Part shown: in pieces, positions 1 through 7,923 of the stretch | How positions within the stretch are numbered: the stretch's first letter is position 1 | How the letters are laid out: each line of letters starts with the position of its first letter | Assembly: GCA_040772085.1 (NCBI GenBank) | Contig: JAXGYU010000001.1 | Location: 2,170,001 to 2,234,000, forward strand | Origin: JAXGMV01 sp040772085 | GTDB lineage: Bacteria; Chloroflexota; Anaerolineae; Anaerolineales; Anaerolineaceae | Length of the DNA stretch: 64,000 nt | Reading direction: 5' to 3' | Made by a program: the position numbers and the translations under genes | Notes under the pieces: generated by a model | The model's database searches: none | Told to the model about the DNA's origin: nothing | What the model saw: the letters and a program-made list of their open reading frames with translations, nothing else

Positions 1-791
1 TCACCGCCAAGCACCAGCATGCCGTTGTGAACCCAGTAACGGGCGAAGGGCTTGCCGGTCAGCGATTCGGTCTGAGCGATTTCGTTCTCGTGATGCGGGA
101 AAACCAGGTCGTTGCCGCCGCCGTGGATGTCGATCTGCTCGCCGAGGTGCGCCAGATTCATCGCGGAGCACTCGATGTGCCAGCCGGGGCGTCCTTTACC
201 CCAAGGGCTGTCCCAGGCGGGTTCACCTTCTTTGGCGCCTTTCCAGAGGGCAAAATCCATCGGGTTCTGTTTGCGCTGGTCAACATCGATGCGGGTGCCA
301 GTTTTCATGTCATCCGGTTTGCGGCCTGAGAGCTTGCCATAGTCAGCATCGGACGCGACGTAGAAATAGACGTCGTTGCCAACCTGGTAGGCAGATCCCT
401 TATCAATCAGCTTTTGGACGAAGTTGATGATGGTATCAACTTCCTGTGTCGCGCGAGGGTTGAAGGTTGCCGGCAGAACATTCAGGTCATGCAGGTTCTT
501 GTCGAACTCGTCGATATAGCCCTCAGCCAGCTCGAAGGGATCAACCCCCAGCGAGTTGGCGCGGTTGATGATCTTGTCATCCACGTCGGTGAAGTTCATC
601 ATGTGCTTGACCTGGAAGTGACGGTACTCCAGGTAGCGGCGGATGATGTCAAAGACGACCGCCGACATGGCATGGCCGACGTGCGCCTTGTCATAGACGG
701 TGGGGCCGCAGACATACATCTTGACGATGCCCGGTTCGAGTGTTTCAAAAATTTCTTTTTTCCGCGTTAGTGTGTTGTAAATCTTCATCAT
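1..791 (-). CDS. cysS: Cysteinyl-tRNA synthetase, N-terminal part (cut by window edge)
   Basis: Class I aminoacyl-tRNA synthetase that charges tRNA-Cys with cysteine in the cytoplasm. Reading the - strand from the start codon at 791 (a second ATG follows at 788), the protein shows the zinc-ligand motif YVCGPTVYD, the HIGH signature as HVGH, NFTDVDDKII, HIECSAMN and HGGGNDLVFPHHENE. It runs off the window at HNGMLVLGG, just before the expected KMSKS loop. About 263 codons of a family usually near 460-490 residues are visible. A GAGGTG Shine-Dalgarno sequence lies directly upstream. It follows the YacL-like gene on the same strand after a 20-bp gap, so the two may be cotranscribed. The identification is secure; only the C-terminal anticodon-binding half is missing. 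Confidence 0.96.
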   Translation of the reverse strand, partial: MMKIYNTLTRKKEIFETLEPGIVKMYVCGPTVYDKAHVGHAMSAVVFDIIRRYLEYRHFQVKHMMNFTDVDDKIINRANSLGVDPFELAEGYIDEFDKNLHDLNVLPATFNPRATQEVDTIINFVQKLIDKGSAYQVGNDVYFYVASDADYGKLSGRKPDDMKTGTRIDVDQRKQNPMDFALWKGAKEGEPAWDSPWGKGRPGWHIECSAMNLAHLGEQIDIHGGGNDLVFPHHENEIAQTESLTGKPFARYWVHNGMLVLGG

Positions 792-811
792 ATTCACCTC
801 AAGCTGTGTCG

Positions 812-1888
812 CTATTCGCCGGGCCGGGCAAAGATCATTTTGCCGGCAGCGGTTTGCAGCACTTTTGTTACGGTAACTGTCACTTCCTGATTGATTAATT
901 CTTTGCCGTTTTCGACCACGACCATTGTGCCGTCATCGATATAGCCCACGCCCTGGTCCAGCTCCTTGCCTTCCTGGATCACCCGGATGTGCAGCAGCTC
1001 GCCCGGCAGCATGGCCGATTTGACCGCGTTTGCCAGTTCGTTGACGTTGAGGACGCTGACGCCCTGCAGCTCTGCTACCCGGTTGAGATTGTAGTCATTG
1101 GTCAGGATCGGGCAGCGCATCTGCCGCGCGAGGATGATCAGCTTTTCGTCCACCTCACGCACACCTTCGATGTCGGCATCACTGAGGCGGATCAGCACAT
1201 TGGGGTCCTTTTGCAGTTGCGAGAGCACTTCCATGCCGCGTCTGCCGCGCTGACGGCGCAGGCTGTCAGCCGAGTCGGCGATGTATTGCAGCTCGTTCAG
1301 CACGAACCGTGTAATGACGAGGGAACCGGGGATGAAACCGGTTTTGGCGATGTCCGCGATGCGTCCATCGATGATCACGCTGGTGTCGAGCAGAATTGGC
1401 TGCTTGTTTTCGCCTGTTTTGCCCTCAATCTGTCCACTATAAGCCGGCTTGTTGAATGTTGAGCCAAACAGGGAAAAAATGTCATTCTGGCGCATCAAAA
1501 AGACCATCACGCCGATGTAGCCAAAAATCAGAACGCTGATGAATGGCAAAATCTCCCCGAATGGGGCCGGCAGCATGGAGATGGGGAACGCCAGTAAAGC
1601 GGCGACGATCAGGCCTGAGACCAGGCCGAGCAGGGCAGCCAATAATGATTGCGGCGGAATGCGTGAGAGGACATTCCTCAGACCACGGATGGGGCGGATA
1701 GTAATAAGCGGAGCGAAAACCAGACCAAATAGGGCACCAAAAATGCCCAGAATAATTGCGAGATAGACCGAAGAAACACTTTCTGCCGTGCCGAACAAAT
1801 TGACATTCCCGAACGCCGCTCCGTAGTACGCGCCGAGGATGGCAAAGGCGATCATACCGATCAACCTGATAATAAAATCGGAACTCAT
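812..1888 (-). CDS. YacL-like membrane protein with PIN and TRAM domains
   Basis: A 358-residue protein with about four hydrophobic segments in the first 140 residues. A PIN nuclease-like domain follows (LLDTSVIIDGRIADI near residue 167, with further conserved acidic residues such as LTNDYNLNR near 265), then a C-terminal TRAM-type RNA-binding domain (about 295-355, containing GVGYIDDGTMVVVENG). This order matches the YacL family of Firmicutes and Chloroflexota, membrane-tethered PIN/TRAM proteins of unclear role that are probably RNA-directed. An AGGAG Shine-Dalgarno sequence precedes the ATG. It lies upstream of cysS on the same strand, a frequent housekeeping arrangement. Family assignment is strong; biochemical function is not established. 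Confidence 0.9.
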   Translation of the reverse strand: MSSDFIIRLIGMIAFAILGAYYGAAFGNVNLFGTAESVSSVYLAIILGIFGALFGLVFAPLITIRPIRGLRNVLSRIPPQSLLAALLGLVSGLIVAALLAFPISMLPAPFGEILPFISVLIFGYIGVMVFLMRQNDIFSLFGSTFNKPAYSGQIEGKTGENKQPILLDTSVIIDGRIADIAKTGFIPGSLVITRFVLNELQYIADSADSLRRQRGRRGMEVLSQLQKDPNVLIRLSDADIEGVREVDEKLIILARQMRCPILTNDYNLNRVAELQGVSVLNVNELANAVKSAMLPGELLHIRVIQEGKELDQGVGYIDDGTMVVVENGKELINQEVTVTVTKVLQTAAGKMIFARPGE

Positions 1889-1993
1889 TGGATCTCCTTT
1901 CTTATAGTGTTGTTAAAGTGCGGAAAAAAGAAAATTAATGCGGTAGAAATAAAGTGTAGCACGAGCGGGAATGAGAGTCAAACGGGAATGAAG

Positions 1994-1999
1994 TATAAT
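1994..1999 (+). promoter_or_regulatory. -10 box of the tRNA-Arg gene
   Basis: A perfect TATAAT ends 10 nt before the first base of the mature tRNA, consistent with a sigma70-type -10 element and a very short 5' leader. No convincing -35 hexamer is visible 16-18 bp upstream. Confidence 0.6.
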
Positions 2000-2009
2000 T
2001 GCCGCACTC

Positions 2010-2082
2010 GCCCTCATAGCTCAATGGACAGAGCGCCTGACTTCGAATCAGTAGGTTGGGAGTTCGAATCTCTCTGGGGGCG
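2010..2082 (+). tRNA. tRNA-Arg (anticodon TCG)
   Basis: A 73-nt cloverleaf. Acceptor arms are 2010-2016 and 2075-2081 (one G.U pair), D stem GCTC/GAGC, anticodon loop CTTCGAA at 2041-2047 with anticodon TCG (reads CGA), T arm GGGAG-TTCGAAT-CTCTC, discriminator G at 2082. The outermost anticodon-stem pair (2036/2052) is a C.U mismatch. The 3' CCA is not encoded (CTT follows), so it must be added enzymatically. It stands alone between two - strand genes. Confidence 0.95.
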
Positions 2083-2136
2083 CTTTTATATCCTTGCTCG
2101 ACCAACCGTCCAGCATAGGTTAATATTCATTCTCAT

Positions 2137-2655
2137 TCAAAGCTCAATGATATAACGCGACTCGTTCAACTCTACTTCGCGTATCCTATCGACCTTGGTT
2201 CTGCCTTCCACTCTCCACTGCTTGCCTTCATACCACTTTCTTGTCTTGTGATTGGTACTGAGCACCCATAGGGTCGCCTTTTGCATGCCTAGCGCACGCA
2301 GATATGCCAAACTTGCATCATGCAGAGCTGAGCCAACGCCCTTGCTCATCACGTCAGGTGTGACATAAATGGCAAGTAACTCACCTGTTGCGCTGGGCAT
2401 GTCTTCATCCCGGCAGATACCTGCGGTCGCAAATCCAGTAATTACTCCATTGAATAATGCAACGAAAGTTTTTGTATTGTTATCTTGGATCTTCAGAATG
2501 TGTTCCCAATATGATTTTCTATTCTCTATTGATAAACTATCAAGGAATTGATCAGAGATTTGCCCACGATAGGCATGCTGCCATGTCTCAACGTGAACCT
2601 TTGCGATGCCATATGCGTCCTGGAAAATTGCCTGCCTGATAATCATAGAGTCCAT
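2137..2655 (-). CDS. GNAT family N-acetyltransferase
   Basis: A GCN5-related acetyltransferase that would move an acetyl group from acetyl-CoA to an amine; the substrate cannot be told from sequence. The acetyl-CoA-binding motif A is visible as ELLAIYVTPDVMSKGVGSAL, followed by a KATLWVL strand and an NHKTRKWYEG segment typical of motif B. The start is placed at the ATG at 2655 (protein begins MDSMIIRQA) because a TATAAT lies 6 nt upstream, suggesting a leaderless mRNA; an upstream ATG at 2685 would put that box inside the coding sequence. This gives about 172 residues, normal for a single GNAT domain. It lies downstream of the original mdeA 3' end and outside the catabolic island. Confidence 0.85.
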   Translation of the reverse strand: MDSMIIRQAIFQDAYGIAKVHVETWQHAYRGQISDQFLDSLSIENRKSYWEHILKIQDNNTKTFVALFNGVITGFATAGICRDEDMPSATGELLAIYVTPDVMSKGVGSALHDASLAYLRALGMQKATLWVLSTNHKTRKWYEGKQWRVEGRTKVDRIREVELNESRYIIEL

Positions 2656-2661
2656 GATTCG

Positions 2662-2667
2662 ATTATA
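2662..2667 (-). promoter_or_regulatory. TATAAT box 6 nt before the GNAT start (leaderless promoter)
   Basis: On the - strand TATAAT is followed by six bases and then the ATG at 2655. With a usual 6-7 nt distance from -10 to transcription start, the mRNA would begin at the start codon. No Shine-Dalgarno sequence is seen. The same spacing recurs at four other genes in the window. Confidence 0.55.
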
Positions 2668-2704
2668 GCTTTTCATGGTGTTCACGACAGCTGGTTGATT
2701 AACA

Positions 2705-2734
2705 AACAGCGACTGGCCAATGCCAGTCGCTGTT
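2705..2734 (-). terminator. Hairpin terminator, probably the original mdeA terminator
   Basis: A perfect 13-bp stem with a 4-nt loop; on the - strand it is followed by a T-rich run (TGTTAAT). It lies 23 bp beyond the stop codon of the decayed mdeA 3' fragment at 2757-2806 and just before the GNAT promoter. It therefore fits as the terminator of mdeA before the island separated gene body and terminator. Today it serves no intact upstream - strand gene. Confidence 0.7.
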
Positions 2735-2756
2735 GCTCTATTGCTATTGTCGATCA

Positions 2757-2806
2757 GCTATATCTGTGCCAGCGTCTACTCTAAATCGGCGATGATGTCT
2801 TCCGGC
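2757..2806 (-). pseudogene. Remnant of the mdeA 3' end; left flanking repeat of the island
   Basis: This 50-bp stretch matches 20397-20446 at 47 of 50 positions in the same orientation. On the - strand it would encode PEDIIADLE, stop, TLAQI, stop; the intact mdeA ends PEDIIADFEQALAQI. The Gln codon has become TAG, so the copy is dead. Similarity stops sharply on both sides. It is best read as the left attachment-like repeat left when the 17.6-kb island entered the end of mdeA. Confidence 0.85.
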
Positions 2807-2940
2807 AGAGAACTTAGACACTTAATATAATACTTGCTCACCTTCGAGTATCGACTGTTGTATTAGCTCTCAGCAGAAATATGACTAAAGTAATCGGATG
2901 AAAGGATAATAATAACTAATTCTTTCCATAGCGCTATCTG

Positions 2941-2980
2941 TATAATTGATTCGAAGAGTGGTCAGACCGGTAAAACCTGT
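2941..2980 (+). promoter_or_regulatory. Promoter -10 and FadR-type operator before the GntR gene
   Basis: A TATAAT at 2941-2946 is followed at 2959-2969 by TGGTCAGACCG, close to the TGGTnnnACCA operator class of FadR-subfamily GntR regulators. A second overlapping element with the same GGT-N3-ACC symmetry (GGTAAAACC) follows directly. Operators just downstream of a -10 box would allow autorepression and induction by the pathway substrate. The rest of the 2686-3004 gene-free stretch holds the terminator and mdeA remnant described separately; nothing else is recognised there. Confidence 0.5.
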
Positions 2981-3019
2981 ATAGCCATTCAATTCCCATA
3001 TAACGTGGAATTCACAAAT

Positions 3020-3709
3020 ATGAACTTGATAAAGCCTCAAATACGAGTCTCGGATGGTCACGTACAACATATCATCAACCTTATCGAGTCCGGGCAGTAC
3101 AAAATCGGAGATCGATTACCTGGCCAACGCGAGCTGACAGAAATTCTGAACACTAGCCGCTCCTCAGTCAGAGAAGCGATTCGTCACCTTGAAGCTGTTG
3201 GGTTGGTGGAAACCCGTACAGGCTTAGGTACCTATGTGACGAATGTCACACCTGATTCGGAGACATTTTTCCTTAGTTGGCTTCAAACCCATCGCGATGA
3301 GTTTCAAAAAATTTTTGAAGTGCGTGAAGCACTGGAATCAAAATCAGCTGAATTGGCAGCGAGATCTGCAACCCCTGAAGAAATCGAAAAATTAAAGTTT
3401 ACCGTGAAAAATATGGAAAACGCTGTAAAGGAAGGGATGTTGGAAGAGATGGCTGCTTGTGATATTCAGTTTCACGCGCTCATTGTTGAAATTAGTAAAA
3501 ATGACTTGCTATACCACATCATATATAACATCCAAGAAGCTGTGAAAAACACGAGGTTTGCTGTTCTAGCTATGCCAGGTAGAGGTTACAAATCAGTAGA
3601 GGAACATAGATTAATCTGCTCTGCGATTGAATTTCATGATCATGAGGAGGCACGTTTGAAAATGTTAGAACATTTAAAGAACGCACTTTCCGAGGTTACG
3701 CATTATTAA
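3020..3709 (+). CDS. GntR/FadR-family transcriptional regulator
   Basis: Predicted ligand-responsive repressor or activator of the island. The N-terminal winged helix-turn-helix spans about residues 12-75 (SGQYKIGDRLPGQRELTEI, TSRSSVREAIRHLEAVGLV, TGLGTYV). The all-helical FCD effector domain fills the rest, with conserved RE.E...AELAA near 100 and the D..FH..I metal/ligand motif as DIQFHALIVE. At about 230 residues the length is normal. The ATG at 3020 is chosen; a GTG at 3005 in frame would add five residues, and neither has a clear Shine-Dalgarno sequence. It is the first gene of the island, in line with the transporters, with candidate operators in its own promoter. Effector unknown. Confidence 0.88.
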   Translation: MNLIKPQIRVSDGHVQHIINLIESGQYKIGDRLPGQRELTEILNTSRSSVREAIRHLEAVGLVETRTGLGTYVTNVTPDSETFFLSWLQTHRDEFQKIFEVREALESKSAELAARSATPEEIEKLKFTVKNMENAVKEGMLEEMAACDIQFHALIVEISKNDLLYHIIYNIQEAVKNTRFAVLAMPGRGYKSVEEHRLICSAIEFHDHEEARLKMLEHLKNALSEVTHY

Positions 3710-3772
3710 GGATTTATGGCTTAAAAAATTCTGCCGTAAAAAATGAAGAAAAAAATCCTAGGAGGACTTGTG

Positions 3773-4369
3773 ATGGACCCAGAAGAAAATAGAGATTATA
3801 GGAAGAAATCGATTTTTGCTTACACAACCTCAGAGATTGTTTTACTGGCTGTGTTAGGAGTCGTTTTCGGCGTTGCAAATGTTTTTCTTGGCGCTTTACC
3901 ACAATGGGGTGGCGCGCTGTTAGGACCGTTGTTCTCCGGTTTGTTGGGTGGTTTCGTTCAGATAAGTCAAGTGCTGGGTGGGTATATCGTCAGAAGACCG
4001 GGCGCAGCAACATTGACAATGATGATAAATGTTGCAGTCCAATTTCTCGCTGGGAACCCAGCAGGAATTATTCTGTTTCCGTTTGGTTTCGCCCAAGGCT
4101 TCGGTGCAGAGTTGGCGTTCATGCTATTCGGATACAAAAGGTTTGATTTATTGGTGATGATGCTGGCAGGAGGCCTTGCTAGCGTTGGCTCTCAATTGAT
4201 GTTCCTCGTGTTCTTCACATGGGATCCTTCAACCGGTCCTTATATTGCTTCGGTCGCCATTGCATTTGTTGCCGGAATGATCGAAGCCGGTATTGTGGCG
4301 TATTTGCTCGCCAAAGCATTGGAAAGAACCGGCTTGATTTCTAATATCATGAGGCAATCATCAAGGTGA
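3773..4369 (+). CDS. ECF transporter substrate-binding (S) subunit, YkoE family, copy 1
   Basis: Integral membrane subunit that would bind a small molecule and deliver it to the ECF energising module encoded next. About 198 residues with five to six hydrophobic segments. The YkoE-family hallmark GGYIVRRPGAATLTMMI, followed by FLAGNPAGI and the FAQGFGAELAFMLFGY segment, is clear. Characterised YkoE proteins serve thiamine or hydroxymethylpyrimidine uptake; here the context is catabolic, so the ligand may be a related heterocycle. The start is set at 3773 because AGGAGG lies 7 nt upstream; an in-frame ATG at 3743 lacks such a site. It is followed by a stable hairpin and then its ATPase and T genes. 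Confidence 0.88.
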   Translation: MDPEENRDYRKKSIFAYTTSEIVLLAVLGVVFGVANVFLGALPQWGGALLGPLFSGLLGGFVQISQVLGGYIVRRPGAATLTMMINVAVQFLAGNPAGIILFPFGFAQGFGAELAFMLFGYKRFDLLVMMLAGGLASVGSQLMFLVFFTWDPSTGPYIASVAIAFVAGMIEAGIVAYLLAKALERTGLISNIMRQSSR

Positions 4370-4385
4370 TGCTTTAGAAGTTGTA

Positions 4386-4419
4386 GATGAGATGTCTGTG
4401 TTATGACAGGCATCTCATC
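4386..4419 (+). terminator. Hairpin between S and ATPase genes (attenuator-like), ECF copy 1
   Basis: A 14-bp inverted repeat (one G.U pair, 6-nt loop) lies 17 bp after the S-subunit stop codon. No T-run follows, so full termination is doubtful; it may stabilise the upstream mRNA or reduce read-through. The second ECF set has an even stronger hairpin in the same place. Confidence 0.5.
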
Positions 4420-4473
4420 ATGCTGAGAATTTCATAACAGAAAAGCCGAAAAAAGATTGGAGATAAGCTCCAA

Positions 4474-6222
4474 ATGTTTGATAGAAAACAAATAATCAAA
4501 GTAGAAAATTTATCCTACGTTTATCCTGACTCAAAAAAAGTTGTCTTAGATGGTCTCAGTTTTACCATTGAAGATGGAGATTTTGTCATTCTGATAGGAG
4601 CTTCAGGATCAGGAAAAAGCACCCTGCTTCAAACGCTTAATGGAATCATTCCAGAAATTAAAGGTGGGCAGTTATCTGGGAAGATTATTGTTGATGGACT
4701 TGATATCCAAAAATATAGTGTAAATCAGCTTTCTGAAAAAATAGGTATGGTTTTTCAAGACCCCGAAAGTCAATTAACGAGCGTATTTGTCAAGGATGAA
4801 GTAGCATTCGGGTTGGAAAATTTAAATGTTCCACCAGATGAGATATCGGCTCGAGTCCATCAGGCTATGAATTACGTTGGCTTAGACGATCATGGTGATA
4901 AATACGTCTATGAAATGTCTGGAGGTCAAGTTCAAAGGCTTGCGATAGCTTCTGTAATGGCTACTAATTCCAAGATATTAATCATGGATGATCCAACCGC
5001 AAACTTGGATCCAGTCGGGACTGCTGAAGTCTTGGAAGTAATTAAAGCTTTACGAGCAGAAGGCAGAACAGTAATTTTAGCTACGCATTGGTTAGATGAG
5101 TTTATACATCTGGCCACAAAATTGATAATAATCCACGAAGGAAAACTTGTTTGTTCAGGCGAGCCGAAGGAAATATTACATCATTATGGCGGCATGATCG
5201 CTCATGAATTAGGAATTTGGGCCCCACAGTTATTTGAATTAGATCTCGCGATTCGTAGACAATTTCCAGGTCTCGTTACTGATGAAGTTGTACTTACAGT
5301 CGACGAAGCTTATGAGAAGTACAAACATTTATCGTACTCTCCTGATCTTTTTGTACCAATGTCAATAAACAGAGCGACAAATGATTCCCCCATTATTGAA
5401 GTAAAGGATCTTGAGTTTACCTATCCAGATGGGACAAAAGCCCTAAGAGGTGTGGATTTTAAAGTAAAGCAGGGGCTATTGACCGGGGTGCTAGGCCCAA
5501 ACGGCTCGGGGAAAAGCACTATTGCCTCAATAATGGTTGGGTTGAAACAACCAACTGGCGGGGATCTATTCTTTCTTGATAAATCTTTGACCACCCTTGG
5601 TGTCGATGCTATTACAAAACAAGTAGGCTTTGTTTTTCAGAATCCAGAACACCAATTTGTGCGCGACACTGTTAGAGATGAGATTGAGTATAGCTTAATT
5701 GTGTTGGGAGTTCCTCCCGAGAAAATCGCCGAAGAAGTAGACATGATGCTAGATTTATTAAAACTCAAACATTTAGAAAAGCGCCATCCATTTGGACTGA
5801 GTGGAGGAGAAAAACGCCGGTTAAGTGTCGCTGTTATGCTGATTTCACATCCTGAATTATTAATTTTGGACGAACCTACCTACGGACAAGATAAATCGCA
5901 TGTAAACAATATGTTGGGTTTAATTCAGCAACAATTGGCTAGAGGCGTATCTGTTTTGATAATAACCCACGACATGCGGTTAATAGAAGAATTTATAGAC
6001 GAGGTCGTGGTTTTACGCAAAGGTGAATTACTCTACACTGGCCGACCTGAGGATATGTTTGATTCCCTTGGTACTGATCGAGACATCACACTACGCGCAA
6101 CTCCATTAGCCCGTCTTGTAAGACTTCTCCGTAGCAAGGGCTATAAGCTACACCATGACACGCGAACTGTCACTCAATTTATTAATCAAATAGTACCGGA
6201 TAATGAGCCGATAAAGCTATGA
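4474..6222 (+). CDS. ECF transporter fused ATPase (A1-A2), copy 1
   Basis: Cytoplasmic ATPase of 582 residues holding two ABC domains in one chain, as in YkoD. Half 1 has Walker A GASGSGKST (about 42-50), signature MSGGQ and Walker B ILIMDDPTANLDP. Half 2 has Walker A GPNGSGKST (about 342-350), signature LSGGE and Walker B LLILDEPTYGQD. The catalytic glutamate of half 1 is replaced by aspartate (DDPT), so one ATP site may be weak. The gene overlaps the following T-subunit gene by four bases (ATGA), indicating translational coupling. Together with the S and T genes it makes a complete group I-like ECF importer. Confidence 0.93.
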   Translation: MFDRKQIIKVENLSYVYPDSKKVVLDGLSFTIEDGDFVILIGASGSGKSTLLQTLNGIIPEIKGGQLSGKIIVDGLDIQKYSVNQLSEKIGMVFQDPESQLTSVFVKDEVAFGLENLNVPPDEISARVHQAMNYVGLDDHGDKYVYEMSGGQVQRLAIASVMATNSKILIMDDPTANLDPVGTAEVLEVIKALRAEGRTVILATHWLDEFIHLATKLIIIHEGKLVCSGEPKEILHHYGGMIAHELGIWAPQLFELDLAIRRQFPGLVTDEVVLTVDEAYEKYKHLSYSPDLFVPMSINRATNDSPIIEVKDLEFTYPDGTKALRGVDFKVKQGLLTGVLGPNGSGKSTIASIMVGLKQPTGGDLFFLDKSLTTLGVDAITKQVGFVFQNPEHQFVRDTVRDEIEYSLIVLGVPPEKIAEEVDMMLDLLKLKHLEKRHPFGLSGGEKRRLSVAVMLISHPELLILDEPTYGQDKSHVNNMLGLIQQQLARGVSVLIITHDMRLIEEFIDEVVVLRKGELLYTGRPEDMFDSLGTDRDITLRATPLARLVRLLRSKGYKLHHDTRTVTQFINQIVPDNEPIKL

Positions 6223-7028
6223 AAAATTTCTTCAGTAACATTACTCTGAACTATATACGAAAAGATTCGCCAGTTCATCGCATGGATGCGATAAGCAAAT
6301 TATTTGCTGTACTGATCATTAGTGTTGGCACATATTTCTTTCAAACACCTTGGCAACTCATGGTCATGTTCGGATTCTTGGTCTTGTTGGCGCTGATACT
6401 GGTAAGTGTAAACCCTAAAATAGTCTTAGCTACTTTCTCAGTATTCATTTTATTTGGAACACTGGTTTTCTTATTTCAGATGATTGGTCATCCTGAAGGT
6501 GCAGTTTTATTCCAACTGTCATTTATAAAAATTACGGATGGTGGTTTGTATAATGCGGCAATTTTTCTGTTCAGAATGGCAACTATTGGTTGTTCGGCTG
6601 TAATATTTTTGTGGACAACTAAGCCCAAAGATTTCGTTGTTGGTCTCATCACCTTAGGTGTCCCTTATCGAATTGGATTTGCTATCTTAGTGGGTTTACG
6701 CTTCCTGCCACTTATGAGCGATGAGGTAAGAAAAATAAGCGATGCCCATAGCATTCGGGGTGTTCCTCCTGGCAGAGGGATCAAAGGTTTGTTGGAAAAA
6801 TGGCAACGATATCTATTCCCCATATTGGCAAATGGAATGCGAAAAGCAGAGACTGCTGGTATGGCAATGGAAAGCAGAGGATTTGGGGCATTCAAAACAA
6901 GAACGTATACTAATCCATTCCACTGGACGAGTTCTGGTATTGCGCTGCTTGTTTTTGTAATACTCCTGACTTTGGTACTTGGGATGGTTGGCGGATTTAA
7001 ATGGATCCAACCACGGTATGACCAATAA
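6219..7028 (+). CDS. ECF transporter transmembrane (T) subunit, copy 1
   Basis: EcfT scaffold protein, 269 residues, linking the ATPases to the S subunit. Starts with the family-typical SPVHRMDAISKL segment and has five to six membrane helices. Two coupling motifs occur in cytoplasmic loops: the SIRG of AHSIRGVPPGRGI (about residue 175) and the SRG of MAMESRGFGA (about 215). Overlaps the ATPase gene by 4 bp. It closes the first S-A-T set, which is followed by the short-chain dehydrogenase gene 25 bp downstream. Confidence 0.92.
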   Translation: MKNFFSNITLNYIRKDSPVHRMDAISKLFAVLIISVGTYFFQTPWQLMVMFGFLVLLALILVSVNPKIVLATFSVFILFGTLVFLFQMIGHPEGAVLFQLSFIKITDGGLYNAAIFLFRMATIGCSAVIFLWTTKPKDFVVGLITLGVPYRIGFAILVGLRFLPLMSDEVRKISDAHSIRGVPPGRGIKGLLEKWQRYLFPILANGMRKAETAGMAMESRGFGAFKTRTYTNPFHWTSSGIALLVFVILLTLVLGMVGGFKWIQPRYDQ

Positions 7029-7053
7029 ATAATAGCCATAGAGGAGTTTTGAG

Positions 7054-7818
7054 ATGAGATTGAAGGACGAAGTTGCGATTATTACAGGTGGCGCATCGGG
7101 TATTGCGCGAGCAACAGCAATCTTATTCGCCAAAGAGGGCGCGAAGGTAGTAATTGCTGACCTACAGAGAGCGTCACGATTAGAGGACGAAGTACCTGAC
7201 ACAATCGAAACGATTAGAAATTTCGGTGGCGAAGCAATATTTGTAGAAACTGATGTATCGCAATCAGACCAGGTAAATAAAATGGTTTCTGAGACGTATG
7301 ACAGGTACAACAAAGTAAACATATTAGTAAATTGTGCAGGTGTATTCATTAGAAACGCTATTACTGAAGTGAGCGATCAAGAGTGGGACAAAGTATTAGA
7401 TATTAATTTGAAAGGTTTTTTCTTAACTTGCAGAGCAGTATTACCGTTTATGAAGGCTCAAGGCGAGGGACGGATAGTAAATATATCTTCAATTCACGGA
7501 TTAAGAGGCACGTCAGCAGCATTGACATATTGTGCTAGCAAAGGTGGAGTTGAAAATATGACCAAGCAGCTTGCTATGGAATATGCTCCTATGAATATAC
7601 GGGTTAATGCTGTCTCGCCAGGAACTGTGAGAACTGCAATGTGCTTGCCGTTTCTGAACACGCCGGAATTGAGAGCAGAATATGAGAAGCGTACATTACT
7701 TCCACGGTTAGGTACACCACAAGATGTCGCTTATGCGGCACTATATCTCGCATCGAATGAATCTTCATATGTTGTCGGGCATAGTTTGGTTGTTGATGGC
7801 GGATGGACCATCACATAG
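7054..7818 (+). CDS. Short-chain dehydrogenase/reductase
   Basis: Classical SDR of 254 residues that would oxidise or reduce a hydroxyl/keto group with NAD(P). Seen: Rossmann motif TGGASGIAR (the usual final GIG is GIA here), VDVS-type TDVSQSD, NILVNCAG, catalytic Ser in NISSIHG and YCASK holding the Tyr and Lys. An acidic Asp in VVIAD at the end of beta-2 suggests NAD preference. GAGGAG lies before the ATG. It sits between the two ECF sets, so its substrate is probably the imported compound or a product; the family alone does not define it. Confidence 0.9.
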   Translation: MRLKDEVAIITGGASGIARATAILFAKEGAKVVIADLQRASRLEDEVPDTIETIRNFGGEAIFVETDVSQSDQVNKMVSETYDRYNKVNILVNCAGVFIRNAITEVSDQEWDKVLDINLKGFFLTCRAVLPFMKAQGEGRIVNISSIHGLRGTSAALTYCASKGGVENMTKQLAMEYAPMNIRVNAVSPGTVRTAMCLPFLNTPELRAEYEKRTLLPRLGTPQDVAYAALYLASNESSYVVGHSLVVDGGWTIT

Positions 7819-7923
7819 CAATCCATCAGGAAAGGTGGTCAGAAGAAAAGGGAAAAAGATTCTGATATCTGCTGTCAACTCGTTTGTAATTATTTCTAAG
7901 CAGGATATCTAAGGAGGCTAATA

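Noticed and set aside
27..770. Several + strand frames in the first 770 bp
   Set aside because: All lie opposite the clear cysS reading frame on the - strand.
2010..2082. tRNA-Arg as the attachment site of the island
   Set aside because: No second copy of any tRNA part is seen at the right boundary; the repeat pair is in mdeA, about 700 bp away.
2885..3070. A 61-codon - strand frame before the GntR gene
   Set aside because: Overlaps the promoter, operator and the start of the GntR gene; no family features or ribosome site.
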